Below, piece by piece: positions 38,938-47,224 of a stretch of DNA of 64,000 nt. Positions within the stretch are counted from its first letter, which is position 1. The number at the start of each line of letters is the position of its first letter. This DNA comes from Sphingobacteriales bacterium (GTDB lineage: Bacteria; Bacteroidota; Bacteroidia; Chitinophagales; JADIYW01): NCBI GenBank assembly GCA_016719635.1, contig JADJYT010000003.1:310001-374000 (forward strand). Reading direction: 5' to 3'. The notes beneath the pieces were generated by a model. The model saw only the letters and a program-made list of their open reading frames with translations, had not been told where the DNA came from and did not search any database. The position numbers and the translations under genes were made by a program.

Positions 38938-38941
38938 AGCA

Positions 38942-40312
38942 TTATTTATTACTCCTTCTGTCCTTCTTTTCTTTCATCACAATCTTCGTATTCGCGAGTT
39001 CTATCTTGTATTTTTTTCCTTTCATCTTTTCCATTTCGATACGTTTCAGCACGTTTTTCACCTTGCTTTTCCTCACGGCCGCAAATGACATGAAATCTTT
39101 CACTTCTATCAGGCCGATATCGCCTTTTTCCAGTTTTCCCTTCTGGGAGAGGAATCCCACAATATCCACCTTGTTGAGCTTGTTCTTTTTGCCGCCGTTG
39201 ATGTAGAGCGTAACAAATTCAGGCGGCCGCGGAAGGGGATTTTTTGAAGACAATTCAATCACTTCCACCGTTTCTTCCAGAAAGGCGGGCCGTTGTTCAT
39301 CCGTATGCAGAATCACACAGGCGGTTCCCGAGGCGTACATGCGCGCCGTTCTGCCGTTGCGGTGCGTGAACTCGTCTTCCGTCGCCGGCAGGTGGTAATG
39401 GATGACATGCTTCATTTCCGGAATATCCAGTCCGCGGGAGGCCAGGTCTGTGGTGACCAGATACCGGATGCTGCCGTTCCGGAACTGTATCAGCGACCGC
39501 TCGCGGTCGTCCTGGTCCATGCCGCCATGGTAGAAAGTAGCAAGGATGCCGCGCTCATTCAGCAACTCGCTGGTCCGTTCCGCAGACTGACGGTGGTTGC
39601 AGAAAATCAGCGCCGACTCCGAGTTCAGGGAACAGATAAGCTGAACCAGCGTCTCGATCTTATCCTTGTCTCTGGAAATCACCAGCCGGGTGCTTAAACC
39701 GTTTTTCTCCGCGTGGTCTTCCGGAATGAAATTCAGCCGTGCCAGCGTACGGACACCCGCAAACTTCGGAATCTCGATGGCGGCGGTGGCAGAAACCAGC
39801 ACGCGCTTTTTCAGGTTTTTCAGACAGCCGATGATAAACGACATCTGTTCCTGAAAGCCGAGTTCAAGCGACTTGTCAAACTCATCCAGCACCAGTGATT
39901 CAATGCCGTCCCACTCGAATGATTTGCGGTTGATATGATCCATGATACGCCCGGGAGTGCCGATGAGCAAGGCAGGCGGCGTGCTTAGATTCTGCATCTC
40001 TATCAGCTTGGAATGCCCGCCGTAACAGACGTTGACCTTATGGCCGGACGACATTTTTTTCCAGACCTGTTCTATTTGTAATGCCAGTTCTCTCGAAGGC
40101 ACCAGGATCAGGCACTGCACCCGTTTTTTTTCCGGCTGCAGCAATTGTAAAACAGGCAGCAGAAACGCCAGTGTCTTTCCCGAACCCGTCGACGATAACA
40201 GGAGCACATTCTGCTCTTCCAGTATGGATTTTTGAGCGGCCAGCTGCATCTCGTTGAGTGCCTCTATGCCCAGATTTGAAAGAATGTCGGTTTGGTTGGT
40301 GGGTGGTTCCAT
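38942..40312 (-). CDS. DEAD-box RNA helicase, DbpA-like
   Basis: A 456-residue helicase. Motif I is SSTGSGKTLAF at about 40; Ia includes LVPSRELALQIEQVW; Ib GTPGRIMDH. Motif II reads LVLDEFDKSLELGF, so DEFD replaces DEAD. Motif III is VSATA and motif VI HRNGRTARM. The C-terminal about 75 residues (VTLYINGGKKNKLNKVDIVG, FMSFAAVRKSKVKNVLKRIE) are a DbpA RNA-binding domain, which in DbpA recognises 23S rRNA hairpin 92 during 50S assembly. A basic tail follows. The rRNA role is by family analogy. Confidence 0.9.
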   Translation of the reverse strand: MEPPTNQTDILSNLGIEALNEMQLAAQKSILEEQNVLLLSSTGSGKTLAFLLPVLQLLQPEKKRVQCLILVPSRELALQIEQVWKKMSSGHKVNVCYGGHSKLIEMQNLSTPPALLIGTPGRIMDHINRKSFEWDGIESLVLDEFDKSLELGFQEQMSFIIGCLKNLKKRVLVSATAAIEIPKFAGVRTLARLNFIPEDHAEKNGLSTRLVISRDKDKIETLVQLICSLNSESALIFCNHRQSAERTSELLNERGILATFYHGGMDQDDRERSLIQFRNGSIRYLVTTDLASRGLDIPEMKHVIHYHLPATEDEFTHRNGRTARMYASGTACVILHTDEQRPAFLEETVEVIELSSKNPLPRPPEFVTLYINGGKKNKLNKVDIVGFLSQKGKLEKGDIGLIEVKDFMSFAAVRKSKVKNVLKRIEMEKMKGKKYKIELANTKIVMKEKKDRRSNK

Positions 40313-40388
40313 GACACGAAGGTAACATCAAAATTTGATAAGGCCGTATCAACAAATCGTTCTGGAAAAGTAGGGCAGTACACGAAGG

Positions 40389-41291
40389 CTATACCGCCTT
40401 CTTCATCGCCTGCTTCATCTGGTGGTAGGGGCATTTCGGCGAATCCATTAATTTTTCCGGTCCCAGCTTTTCAATCTCGTACCCGTTCGGGTAAGCTTTA
40501 TGCGCATAATCCCTTGTACGGATAAAGGGGGTGGAACGCGGCACCAGCGAAGCGGCGATACTCCGCAGCCGCAGGGCGGAAGTGGTCAGGCTTCGCAAGA
40601 CAGGTCCCGGCTCCCTGTGTTGGAATGCATCCAGTACATGCGGCTCCATCACGGAAAACAGGAAAGGACGGGCGGCATCATACAGGAACTCCGGCAGGTA
40701 CCAGCTCAGCAGCAGGTTCTCCGTAAAGCGGCCCACCTTTGCATTGGCATCCGAGTAGCTGAAATGGGTACGTTCAAATGCATCATAATACTCCCGGAAA
40801 GCCCTGATGGACAGCGGAATGTCTTTGATGTTCATCTTTTCGCCGATTTCTTTCCATACATAAAAACCGGCGAGTTCCTCATTGCTCGTCAGCTTGCGGT
40901 AGCCGAATTTATTAATCCAGTAGGTCGGTTCAAACATAAACGTACCCAGCACATACAGGTAATCTTCGTTGGAAATTTTATAGTTGGAATGGATATAGTT
41001 CATCTGGTTCAGGGCGCGCAGGCCGCGGCCCTCCCCCAGCCCGTTTTCGATGATTTCACTCAGCAGCAGGTCGGTGTCGTCGTAGCGTTTCTGCGTATTT
41101 TTTTCAAACTCTTTGGATTTTTCCAGGATTTTGGCGATGGACGGCACTGCATAGGTTTTGTACAGGGCCAGTTCCAGGGCGCGGTTAAAATCCCAGGGAA
41201 ATTCATAATAAATGGACAGACGGACGATTTCCCAGGCATCCTTTTCCGGATGCAGCGATTCGATTTTCCGGAGGGCTTCAGACTTTAGCAT
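40389..41291 (-). CDS. MpaB-like oxygenase (DUF2236)
   Basis: A 300-residue protein from the ATG at 41291; nine open upstream codons lack an ATG. The block LNQMNYIHSNYKISNEDYLY followed by LGTFMFEPTYWINKFGYRKL (His in the first, metal or haem ligand) and the R/T-rich FERTHFSYSDANAKVG match DUF2236, the latex-clearing/MpaB oxygenase-like family that often binds haem b. The substrate is unknown. The end carries SPKCPYHQMKQAMKK. It is not part of an obvious operon. Confidence 0.75.
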   Translation of the reverse strand: MLKSEALRKIESLHPEKDAWEIVRLSIYYEFPWDFNRALELALYKTYAVPSIAKILEKSKEFEKNTQKRYDDTDLLLSEIIENGLGEGRGLRALNQMNYIHSNYKISNEDYLYVLGTFMFEPTYWINKFGYRKLTSNEELAGFYVWKEIGEKMNIKDIPLSIRAFREYYDAFERTHFSYSDANAKVGRFTENLLLSWYLPEFLYDAARPFLFSVMEPHVLDAFQHREPGPVLRSLTTSALRLRSIAASLVPRSTPFIRTRDYAHKAYPNGYEIEKLGPEKLMDSPKCPYHQMKQAMKKAV

Positions 41292-41481
41292 GTGCTTTAC
41301 TTTATAGTAAGTTAACAAAAGAACGGCAAAGTAGTATGTTCAGGGAATAAAATTATCCAACGCTAAGCGCGGCGAACCGAAAACCGCCTGAAAAAGGATA
41401 TCCACAATATGGATACAGGCGGTAAACATTGATAAGGTTTTAGTATATTTGAAAGTACACCTGAGTAGCGCATATCCAACC

Positions 41482-41505
41482 AACAGCACATAACTGGCAG
41501 TTTTG
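41482..41505 (+). repeat. 24-bp direct repeat, left copy
   Basis: Identical over 24 bp to 43677-43700, with weaker similarity for about 15 bp beyond. The two copies bracket the AAA/DUF4143 gene and the structured element, a unit of 2,195 bp. The left copy overlaps the left arm of the attC-like palindrome. Confidence 0.85.
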
Positions 41506-41577
41506 AAAAATGAGTTGATCATTTAAAAAATAATTCAGCGGATTCAACTCACTTTTCAAAGCTGCCTGACGTTGTGC
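41486..41577. repeat. 92-bp imperfect palindrome, attC-like
   Basis: The left arm (41486-41518) starts GCACATAACTGGCAGTTTTG and the right arm (41543-41577) ends CTGCCTGACGTTGTGC. The arms pair over about 33 positions with a few mismatches and unpaired bases, around a loop of about 24 nt. Size, terminal AAC/GTT triplets and extra-helical bases recall integron attC sites, but the terminal boxes do not match the RYYYAAC/GTTRRRY consensus exactly. No integrase is present in the window. Confidence 0.5.
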
Positions 41578-41709
41578 GTCATTGTAATACGAACCACCAA
41601 AGTAAAGACTTCCTTAAAAATCGACAAATTAGATGAGTTCTAAGAGAATATACTCCTTATAAAGACAAAAAAATAACAAATAAATAGATTTAATTCTATC
41701 TATTATTAC

Positions 41710-41717
41710 TATATTTG
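41710..41717 (+). promoter_or_regulatory. Promoter -7 element of the AAA/DUF4143 gene
   Basis: TATATTTG, a perfect TAnnTTTG, ends 17 bp before the ATG at 41735 and predicts a leader of about 10 nt. Confidence 0.55.
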
Positions 41718-41734
41718 TACTAACAAATGATTTT

Positions 41735-43183
41735 ATGGGCAGTATAAGTCTTATTCCAACAGAAAAAATAATTGAACGCTTACGGTATGAAAATCCTTGG
41801 TGGGTTAACAAACAAATACCGGAAGTGTATAGCACAATGGCCAAGCGACTATATTTTAGCTTGTTTTATCCATTTGTAATTGAAAAAAATATAAAAAGAG
41901 CATTGGTTCTTATGGGGCCAAGACGTGTTGGGAAAACTGTAATGTTATTTCACTGCATACAACAATTATTGACTGAAAATGTAAATCCGCAAAAAATATT
42001 TTTTATAGGTATAGACAACCCTATTTATGTGCACTTAAGTTTAGAAGACATTTTAAATTTGTGTAAGCAATCACTCAATCAAGACAATCTAAAAGATTGC
42101 TATGTTTTTTTTGACGAAATACAATACCTTAAAGATTGGGAACGCCACCTTAAAGTGTTAGTTGACTCCTTTCATGAAACGAAATTTATTGTATCAGGTT
42201 CAGCAGCCGCAGCATTAAAATGGCATAGCACGGAAAGTGGAGCGGGTAGATTTACAGATTTTATGTTGCCTCCACTTACATTCCAGGAGTACATTCATCT
42301 AAAAGAAATGAACCACTTAATATACAATGGAGAAATAAGCTACGGAGAAAATCAAATACCATATTGTCTTTCACACGATGTAAAGGCTTTAAATAAAGAG
42401 TTTGTACATTACTTAAACTTTGGTGGTTACCCAGAAGTTGTTTTAAGTGAAAAGATACAAAGTGATATGGGACGATACGTAAAAAACGATATTGTAGATA
42501 AAGTATTACTTAGAGATTTACCAAGTTTATACGGCATAAAAGACGTACAAGAGTTGAACCGATTTTTTACTTACATAGCTTACAACACTGGTAATGAATT
42601 TTCTTATGAAACAATGAGTAAAGAAAGTGGAATACAAAAAGACACTTTGAAAAAATACCTAGAATATTTAGAAGCTGCATTCTTAATCAAAGTATTAAAT
42701 AAAGTTGGCGTAACAGCAAAACGACTAAAACGAATAACCAGCTTCAAAGTGTATTTGACAAATCCATCATTGCGAACAGCCTTATTTTCACCCATTAGTG
42801 AAACGGACAGTGAAATGGGAAATATGGTGGAAACAGCAGTTTTATCGCAATGGATGCATAGGGAAAAATTGGATTTAACCTATGCCCGATGGAAAGAAGG
42901 TAGAAATGAAGGTGAAGTAGACTTAGTGTTGGTTGATGATAAAAAATATAAACCTCAATGGGGTGTTGAGATAAAATGGAGTAATCGATATTTTGAAAAG
43001 CCAAACGAATTAAAAAGTTTAATACATTTTTGTAAAAGCAACAATTTTAAAAATGCTTTGGTAACATCAATAGACCAACTAGGAATAAAGCAAATAGAAG
43101 GTTTACAATTTTCATTTTTACCAGCTTCAATATATAGTTACAATATTGGCGACATAACATTGAAAATGAAAAATCAAAATTAG
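41735..43183 (+). CDS. AAA ATPase with DUF4143 domain
   Basis: A 482-residue AAA_14/DUF4143 protein. Walker A is GPRRVGKT at 61-68; Walker B is CYVFFDEIQ at 122-130; SGSAAAAL is the sensor-like segment, followed by FMLPPLTFQEYIHLKEM. The winged-helix-like part is EFSYETMSKESGIQKDTLKK. The C-terminal DUF4143 part (GEVDLVLVDDKKY, WGVEIKWSNR) has a PD-(D/E)xK-like pattern E-V-D...E-I-K. These ATPases are widespread, often patchily inherited, and of unknown biological role; some are suspected in defence. Codon use is more AT-rich than in neighbouring genes and the gene lies between direct repeats, so recent transfer is likely. Confidence 0.88.
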   Translation: MGSISLIPTEKIIERLRYENPWWVNKQIPEVYSTMAKRLYFSLFYPFVIEKNIKRALVLMGPRRVGKTVMLFHCIQQLLTENVNPQKIFFIGIDNPIYVHLSLEDILNLCKQSLNQDNLKDCYVFFDEIQYLKDWERHLKVLVDSFHETKFIVSGSAAAALKWHSTESGAGRFTDFMLPPLTFQEYIHLKEMNHLIYNGEISYGENQIPYCLSHDVKALNKEFVHYLNFGGYPEVVLSEKIQSDMGRYVKNDIVDKVLLRDLPSLYGIKDVQELNRFFTYIAYNTGNEFSYETMSKESGIQKDTLKKYLEYLEAAFLIKVLNKVGVTAKRLKRITSFKVYLTNPSLRTALFSPISETDSEMGNMVETAVLSQWMHREKLDLTYARWKEGRNEGEVDLVLVDDKKYKPQWGVEIKWSNRYFEKPNELKSLIHFCKSNNFKNALVTSIDQLGIKQIEGLQFSFLPASIYSYNIGDITLKMKNQN

Positions 43184-43362
43184 AGTGTGTAAACAACGAA
43201 CCCACAACAGCGCAATTGCTCAATTGCCGTTAAATCACTGTGTTCGGGCTTTATTTTACGCTTTAATCCTTATGTTAGCTTGACAATTTATCGTTCCGCA
43301 AACGGCAACTAAGCAAGTGCGCAAAACGTTGATGTGCAATTTTAAAGCCACTGCAAACCAAT

Positions 43363-43559
43363 GAAAACTGCTATTAAATTTTGAAGAAAAACGATAGTAA
43401 AAATAAATTGATTTTTACTTTGAGTATTGGCGACGAATCGCGGAAAGAGTTTACTCTTTAAAGCGTGAGACGCTTACAATACTCAGCAAAGTTACAAGAA
43501 AAAAAATTGTGAAACAATATTTGGGGTGTAACTTATCGTTTTATTAAAATTGAGTTTTC
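43363..43559. other. Compact multi-helix element, possible structured RNA or DNA
   Basis: The closing helix is AAAACGATA (43388-43396) with TATCGTTTT (43534-43542), framed by GAAAACT/AGTTTTC at 43363 and 43553. Inside are a 9-bp hairpin, AGTAAAAAT/ATTTTTACT (43396-43419), and a four-way arrangement closed by TGAGTATTG (43421-43429) with CAATACTCA (43477-43485). That arrangement contains three hairpins: GCGA/TCGC (43430-43441), AAAGAG/CTCTTT (43444-43459) and AAGCGT/ACGCTT (43461-43475). ATTGT/ACAAT (43506-43518) follows. It is not a tRNA, since there is no T-loop or CCA, and no reading frame crosses it. A hairpin CTGTTTTTAG/CTAAAACAG lies further on at 43649-43680. Confidence 0.6.
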
Positions 43560-43676
43560 ACGACAAAAATGACTGCGCCAATCAGGATAGATTAGCGACA
43601 ATAATTTTTATCTAAATGTTTTGCAGTGCTGATAGCTTTAAAACTGAATCTGTTTTTAGTAAATTGCATAAACTAA

Positions 43677-43700
43677 AACAGCACATAACTGGCAGTTTTG
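43677..43700 (+). repeat. 24-bp direct repeat, right copy
   Basis: Identical to 41482-41505. The right arm of the palindrome seen at the left copy is absent here; the next gene starts 33 bp downstream instead. Confidence 0.85.
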
Positions 43701-43733
43701 TGAAATTAGTTAACATCTAAATTGACAAATAGT

Positions 43734-44393
43734 ATGATTACTTTAATTGCAACACGCCATACGGAAAGTGGTCTTTGCGATTTAAATGAATTGAATAAAA
43801 TTATAGAGAGAATCTCTCCTAATTTAATTTCTGTAGAAAATAGTCCTGAAGGATTAGCTGCAAGCAATAGTGGGTTACACCCCGACTCTTTGGAAACAAA
43901 AGCAGTCAATTTATATTCAATAAAACATACTATTTCTCATGTACCAGTTGACATAGATATAAACAAACTAATTGACATAAATATCAAGAATCAAATCGAA
44001 GATATGTTTGACTATTTTTATAATTATCCCGTCCACCAGGAATTAACAAATCAACATCATGAATTGTCAAACAAATATGGCTTTCCATATTTAAATAGCA
44101 ATCAATGCAGTAATTTATTAAAAAGAAAATATTTTTTAGAAAAAGAACTGGTAAAAAATAATCAGAATCACTCTCAAACTTTCAATGGATGGACAAATAT
44201 TCATGAATATCGTGAGCGCGAGATGATCAAGAAAATATATAGTTATAGCAAAACTAACAAGGACGATTGTGCACTATTTCTAGTTGGAGCAGAACATAGA
44301 TCACCAATAATAGCTAAAATAGCAATGTTTGAAGAAAAAACTAAATCAAAATTAGACTGGAATTTTAATTATTTAGATAAATATAAAATATAA
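43734..44393 (+). CDS. Unknown protein, possibly TraB/ChaN-like fold
   Basis: A 219-residue protein from the ATG at 43734 (a TTG four codons earlier is less likely). The N-terminus MITLIATRHTESGLCDLNEL, followed by NKIIERISPNLISVENSP, resembles the start of TraB/PrgY, ChaN and EreA-type proteins: a strand, a histidine and a glutamate after a helix. Further His and Asp residues (KHTISHVPVDIDIN, VGAEHRSPIIAKIA) could form the rest of such a site. The similarity is weak and no function is claimed. AT-rich codon use resembles the ATPase gene upstream, and it follows the second 24-bp repeat, so both may have arrived together. Confidence 0.6.
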   Translation: MITLIATRHTESGLCDLNELNKIIERISPNLISVENSPEGLAASNSGLHPDSLETKAVNLYSIKHTISHVPVDIDINKLIDINIKNQIEDMFDYFYNYPVHQELTNQHHELSNKYGFPYLNSNQCSNLLKRKYFLEKELVKNNQNHSQTFNGWTNIHEYREREMIKKIYSYSKTNKDDCALFLVGAEHRSPIIAKIAMFEEKTKSKLDWNFNYLDKYKI

Positions 44394-44834
44394 AATATAA
44401 TACTGCGCATAACACCAGCTTGCCGAAATGGCTTCATTTTCCTGGTTTAAACAATTACATATTAAAATCTTTTGAGTATATTTATTCATCGACTTGTCGA
44501 AACCGCCGTTTCGCCAAGCCCGAAAACGTTAATAAACCCTTTTTTTGCTCCGCAAAAATCACCATCCGCTTCTTCTCCTTTAACGAGTCCTTTTTCAAAG
44601 TCCTCTAACAAATTTTCGGTGCTGCTTATCATTTCGGTAAAACTACGGATAGCGGATAAGACAGCTTCACTTCGTTCGATATGACGAAAAATAAGCCGCT
44701 GACGGAAGTTGCATCGTATTCTTTAATAAATACCCTACACAGGTCGCAGCATCCTGCTTCCCTTCCCTGTAGTACATTTTATTATTCCTTCCAATGCAAA
44801 TGGCACCAACCTCCCCCTTAATCCCCCTCCAAAG

Positions 44835-44890
44835 GGGGAAAGCGGACAGTGCTTGTTTTTCAATGGGTGTATTTAGGTCACCGTGTTCTG
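44835..44890. repeat. Repeat module C, first copy
   Basis: GGGGGAAAGCGGACAGTGCTTGT followed by GGGTGTATTTA and CGTGTTCTGCC; shared with about 45852-45907 beyond the cupin gene, with few differences. Confidence 0.75.
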
Positions 44891-44960
44891 CCCTCCACTG
44901 GTCTTAGCTTCCCGCTCAGTACACAAATCACAGAAGCGTCCCGTTTCGTCTTCTGAACCT

Positions 44961-45052
44961 GCCGGTCTCTGACCGGATTTTAAACCTACATGCATACCCT
45001 ATCAAAGATTGGTATCTTTAATACACCCGAGACGGTAGTCTCGCGCGAAACG
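44961..45052. repeat. Repeat module A, upstream copy
   Basis: Starts with the hairpin CCGGTCTCTGACCGG and continues through ATGCATA, AAGATTGGTATCT, AATACACC and GTAGTCTCGC. It matches 45759-45855 over about 90 bp with scattered changes. Confidence 0.8.
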
Positions 45053-45178
45053 GGGAAACGGGGCAGATCGATCAACCTTCCCGGAATTTTGAAATAATTC
45101 ATTTATCCGCCCTCGTTGTCAGTTTGGATTTTGGACATTGTCCAAATGCACGTATATTTGTCAGGAAATCGAAAAACC

Positions 45179-45730
45179 ATGAATTACAGATTTCCATACA
45201 CCATTGAAAATTGCGTTGGAGAAAAGATCATTTTCCAGTCGGTTGAAAAAACGCCGCAAGGGGAAAAAGTAATACTGGAGGCATTCTGCAAACCGGGTTG
45301 CGGACCTAAAATGCACACTCACTTCAAACAGGAAGAGGAACTGACGGTCGTATCAGGAAGAATGGGTTATCAGCTATCCGGAGAGAAACCCAAGGTTGCC
45401 ACTGCAGGCGAGTCTGTCCTGTTTACGAGAGGTGTGTCTCACAAATTCTGGGCTGAAGGAAATGAAAATCTTCACTGTAAAGGCTGGATCATGCCTGCGA
45501 ACTCAATTGTATTTTTTCTATCCGCACTGTATGCGGCACAAAACAAATCCGGAAAATCACAGCCCGAAACCTTTGACGCAGCTTACCTGATGACCCGTTA
45601 TGCCGCTGAATACGACATTCCGGAAATTCCGTATTTTGTAAAGAAAACAGTCATACCATTGACCTACCATATCGGTCAGCTGTTAGGAAAATACAAGCAC
45701 TTTGAGCATGCACCGGAACCTCTGAAGTAG
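45179..45730 (+). CDS. Cupin domain protein
   Basis: A 183-residue protein from the ATG at 45179; 21 upstream codons are open, but the ATG begins the family-like MNYRFPYTIENCVGEKIIF. The cupin core has PKMHTHFKQEEELTVVSGRM, with the H-x-H-x5-E metal motif and G of cupin motif 1, and SVLFTRGVSHKFWAEGNENL with the His of motif 2. The C-terminal part is helical (FFLSALYAAQNK, IPLTYHIGQLLGKYK). Its role is unknown; such proteins include small dioxygenases and sugar-binding cupins. It is bracketed by the A and C repeat modules on both sides. Confidence 0.82.
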   Translation: MNYRFPYTIENCVGEKIIFQSVEKTPQGEKVILEAFCKPGCGPKMHTHFKQEEELTVVSGRMGYQLSGEKPKVATAGESVLFTRGVSHKFWAEGNENLHCKGWIMPANSIVFFLSALYAAQNKSGKSQPETFDAAYLMTRYAAEYDIPEIPYFVKKTVIPLTYHIGQLLGKYKHFEHAPEPLK

Positions 45731-45758
45731 CCGCTTTTATTACCGACAACGGTTTTAC

Positions 45759-45915
45759 GCCGGTCTCTGGCCGGATTTCATGACCTCCATGCATATCCAA
45801 TCCAAGATTGGTTTCTCAATACACCTGAAACGGGAGTCTCGCACAAACGAGCGGGGGAAAGCGGACAGTGCTTGTTTCAGTGGGTGTATTTATTTCAGCG
45901 TGTTCGGCGGGACGC
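45759..45915. repeat. Repeat modules A and C, downstream copy
   Basis: 45759-45855 repeats the module at 44961-45052, and it runs directly into a copy of the module at 44835-44890. Upstream of the cupin gene the order is C then A, 70 bp apart; here it is A then C, fused. Confidence 0.8.
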
Positions 45916-45980
45916 GGCTGGGCGGTAATAAACTGATAAATTGCGTTGAGATTCCCGCTTCCGCGGGAATGAATTTATCA

Positions 45981-46616
45981 CTATTTATCCGGCTGCGGTG
46001 TCAGACGCAGGTAGTATTTGATGCGTTTAAAGCCTTTCGGGAATTTGACGGCCGCCTCTTCATCGGAAATCGCGGGTGCAATCACCACGTCCTCCCCTTC
46101 CTTCCAGTTCACCGGGGTGGCCACGGAATAATTCGCCGTCAGCTGCAGGGAATCGATCACGCGCAGGATCTCATTAAAATTCCGGCCCGTGGATGCCGGG
46201 TAGGTGATCATCAGCTTGATCTTCTTGTCCGGCCCGATGACAAATACGCTGCGCACCGTGAACTTTTCGGAAGCGTTAGGATGCATCATATCGTACAGGG
46301 TGGCCACCTTCTTGTCCTCATCCGCGATGATGGGAAAATTCAGGGTGACGTGCTGCGTTTCTTCAATATCCTTTATCCAGCTGTGGTGCGATTCGATGCC
46401 GTCCACACTCAGGGCGAGCACCTTTACATTCCGTTTGGCAAACTCGTCTTTGAGTTTCGCGGTATAACCCAGCTCGGTGGTGCAGACCGGCGTAAAATCG
46501 GCCGGGTGGGAAAACAGCACGCCCCAGCTGCTGCCCAGCCATTCGTGAAAACGGATTGTCCCTTCGGTGGTTTCTGCCGTGAAGTCCGGCGCTTCGTCGC
46601 CTAATCGTAATGCCAT
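45981..46616 (-). CDS. 1-Cys peroxiredoxin, Prx6 type
   Basis: A 211-residue peroxiredoxin that reduces hydrogen peroxide and organic hydroperoxides. The catalytic motif is LFSHPADFTPVCTTELG with the peroxidatic Cys near 45. The C-terminal extension (FNEILRVIDSLQLTANYSVA, VIAPAISDEEAAVKFPKGFK) is that of the Prx6/1-Cys group, and no resolving cysteine is visible. The reductant is unknown. It has its own ATG and is not in an operon. Confidence 0.93.
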   Translation of the reverse strand: MALRLGDEAPDFTAETTEGTIRFHEWLGSSWGVLFSHPADFTPVCTTELGYTAKLKDEFAKRNVKVLALSVDGIESHHSWIKDIEETQHVTLNFPIIADEDKKVATLYDMMHPNASEKFTVRSVFVIGPDKKIKLMITYPASTGRNFNEILRVIDSLQLTANYSVATPVNWKEGEDVVIAPAISDEEAAVKFPKGFKRIKYYLRLTPQPDK

Positions 46617-46798
46617 GCCATATCGTTTTAAAGGTGAATGATTTGAACGGGTAATATTACTAAAGATACCCTGATTCCGCAGGCTTTTACTGTTAAATTT
46701 TACAAACCATTCTGTCTTATCTGTATCAGGGAGGAGATTTAAACCATACGGTATTTCAAAATTAGGAATAGATTGCCTATTTTTACTAAAAGACTATT

Positions 46799-47224
46799 AT
46801 GGCATCTGTACACATGACACAGGAATTCAACGCTCCGCAGCAGGAGATTTTTGACTATCTGAGCGACCACAACAATTTCGGCAGCCTGCTGAACGCCAAT
46901 ATCACGCGCATCCAGGACGCAGCGGGAGACAACCCCAACGGGTTGGGTTCCGTCAGAAGCATCAAACTGGGTATCGAATTATTGCAGGAAACGATCGTCC
47001 GCTTTGAATCGCCGAATGTAATCGAATACAAGATCAGCAACAATGTGCCGGTAAAATACCATTTAGGGCGGCTGGAATTTACTTCTCCCCAGCCGAACAA
47101 GACCGTATTGAACTATACCATCGAACTGGAAACGAAAATTGGATTCATTGACCCTCTGCTGTTGTTTGGAATTGAAACCACCATCAAGAGCGGGTTGAAA
47201 AAATTAGCCGGAAAATACAAATGA
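46799..47224 (+). CDS. SRPBCC (START-like) family protein
   Basis: A 141-residue helix-grip protein: MTQEFNAPQQEIFDYLSDHN, DNPNGLGSVRSIKLG, SPNVIEYKISNNVPVKYHLG and VLNYTIELETKIGF. This is the polyketide cyclase/SRPBCC fold, a hydrophobic ligand-binding pocket. The ligand is unknown. Its last four bases ATGA contain the start of the next gene, whose product is related, so the pair is translationally coupled and may act as a heterodimer. Confidence 0.83.
   Translation: MASVHMTQEFNAPQQEIFDYLSDHNNFGSLLNANITRIQDAAGDNPNGLGSVRSIKLGIELLQETIVRFESPNVIEYKISNNVPVKYHLGRLEFTSPQPNKTVLNYTIELETKIGFIDPLLLFGIETTIKSGLKKLAGKYK

Larger units (their letters stand above)
44394..45178. other. Gene-free stretch with repeat fragments
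   Basis: No convincing gene on either strand. It begins with GCGCATAACACCAGC, loosely like the palindrome ends at 41486 and 43681. It then holds a palindromic fragment CTTCACTTCGTTCGATATGACG near 44667 that resembles repeats found around Bacteroidota genes, a run AATCCCCCTCCAAAGGGGGAAA near 44820 and the two repeat modules listed separately. It reads as accumulated repeat debris. Confidence 0.55.

Noticed and set aside
41340..41522. 60-residue minus-strand frame beside the MpaB-like gene
   Set aside because: It overlaps the left arm of the palindrome, shows no family match and has no ribosome site; it is more likely a chance frame.
43421..43485. Possible tRNA because of the four-helix shape
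   Set aside because: The closing stem has 9 bp, loops are 3-4 nt, and there is no T-loop TTCRA, anticodon loop of 7 or CCA end.
44470..44700. Minus-strand frame reading DFEKGLVKGEEADGDF
   Set aside because: It has no start, runs into a repeat fragment at its 5' side and matches nothing known.
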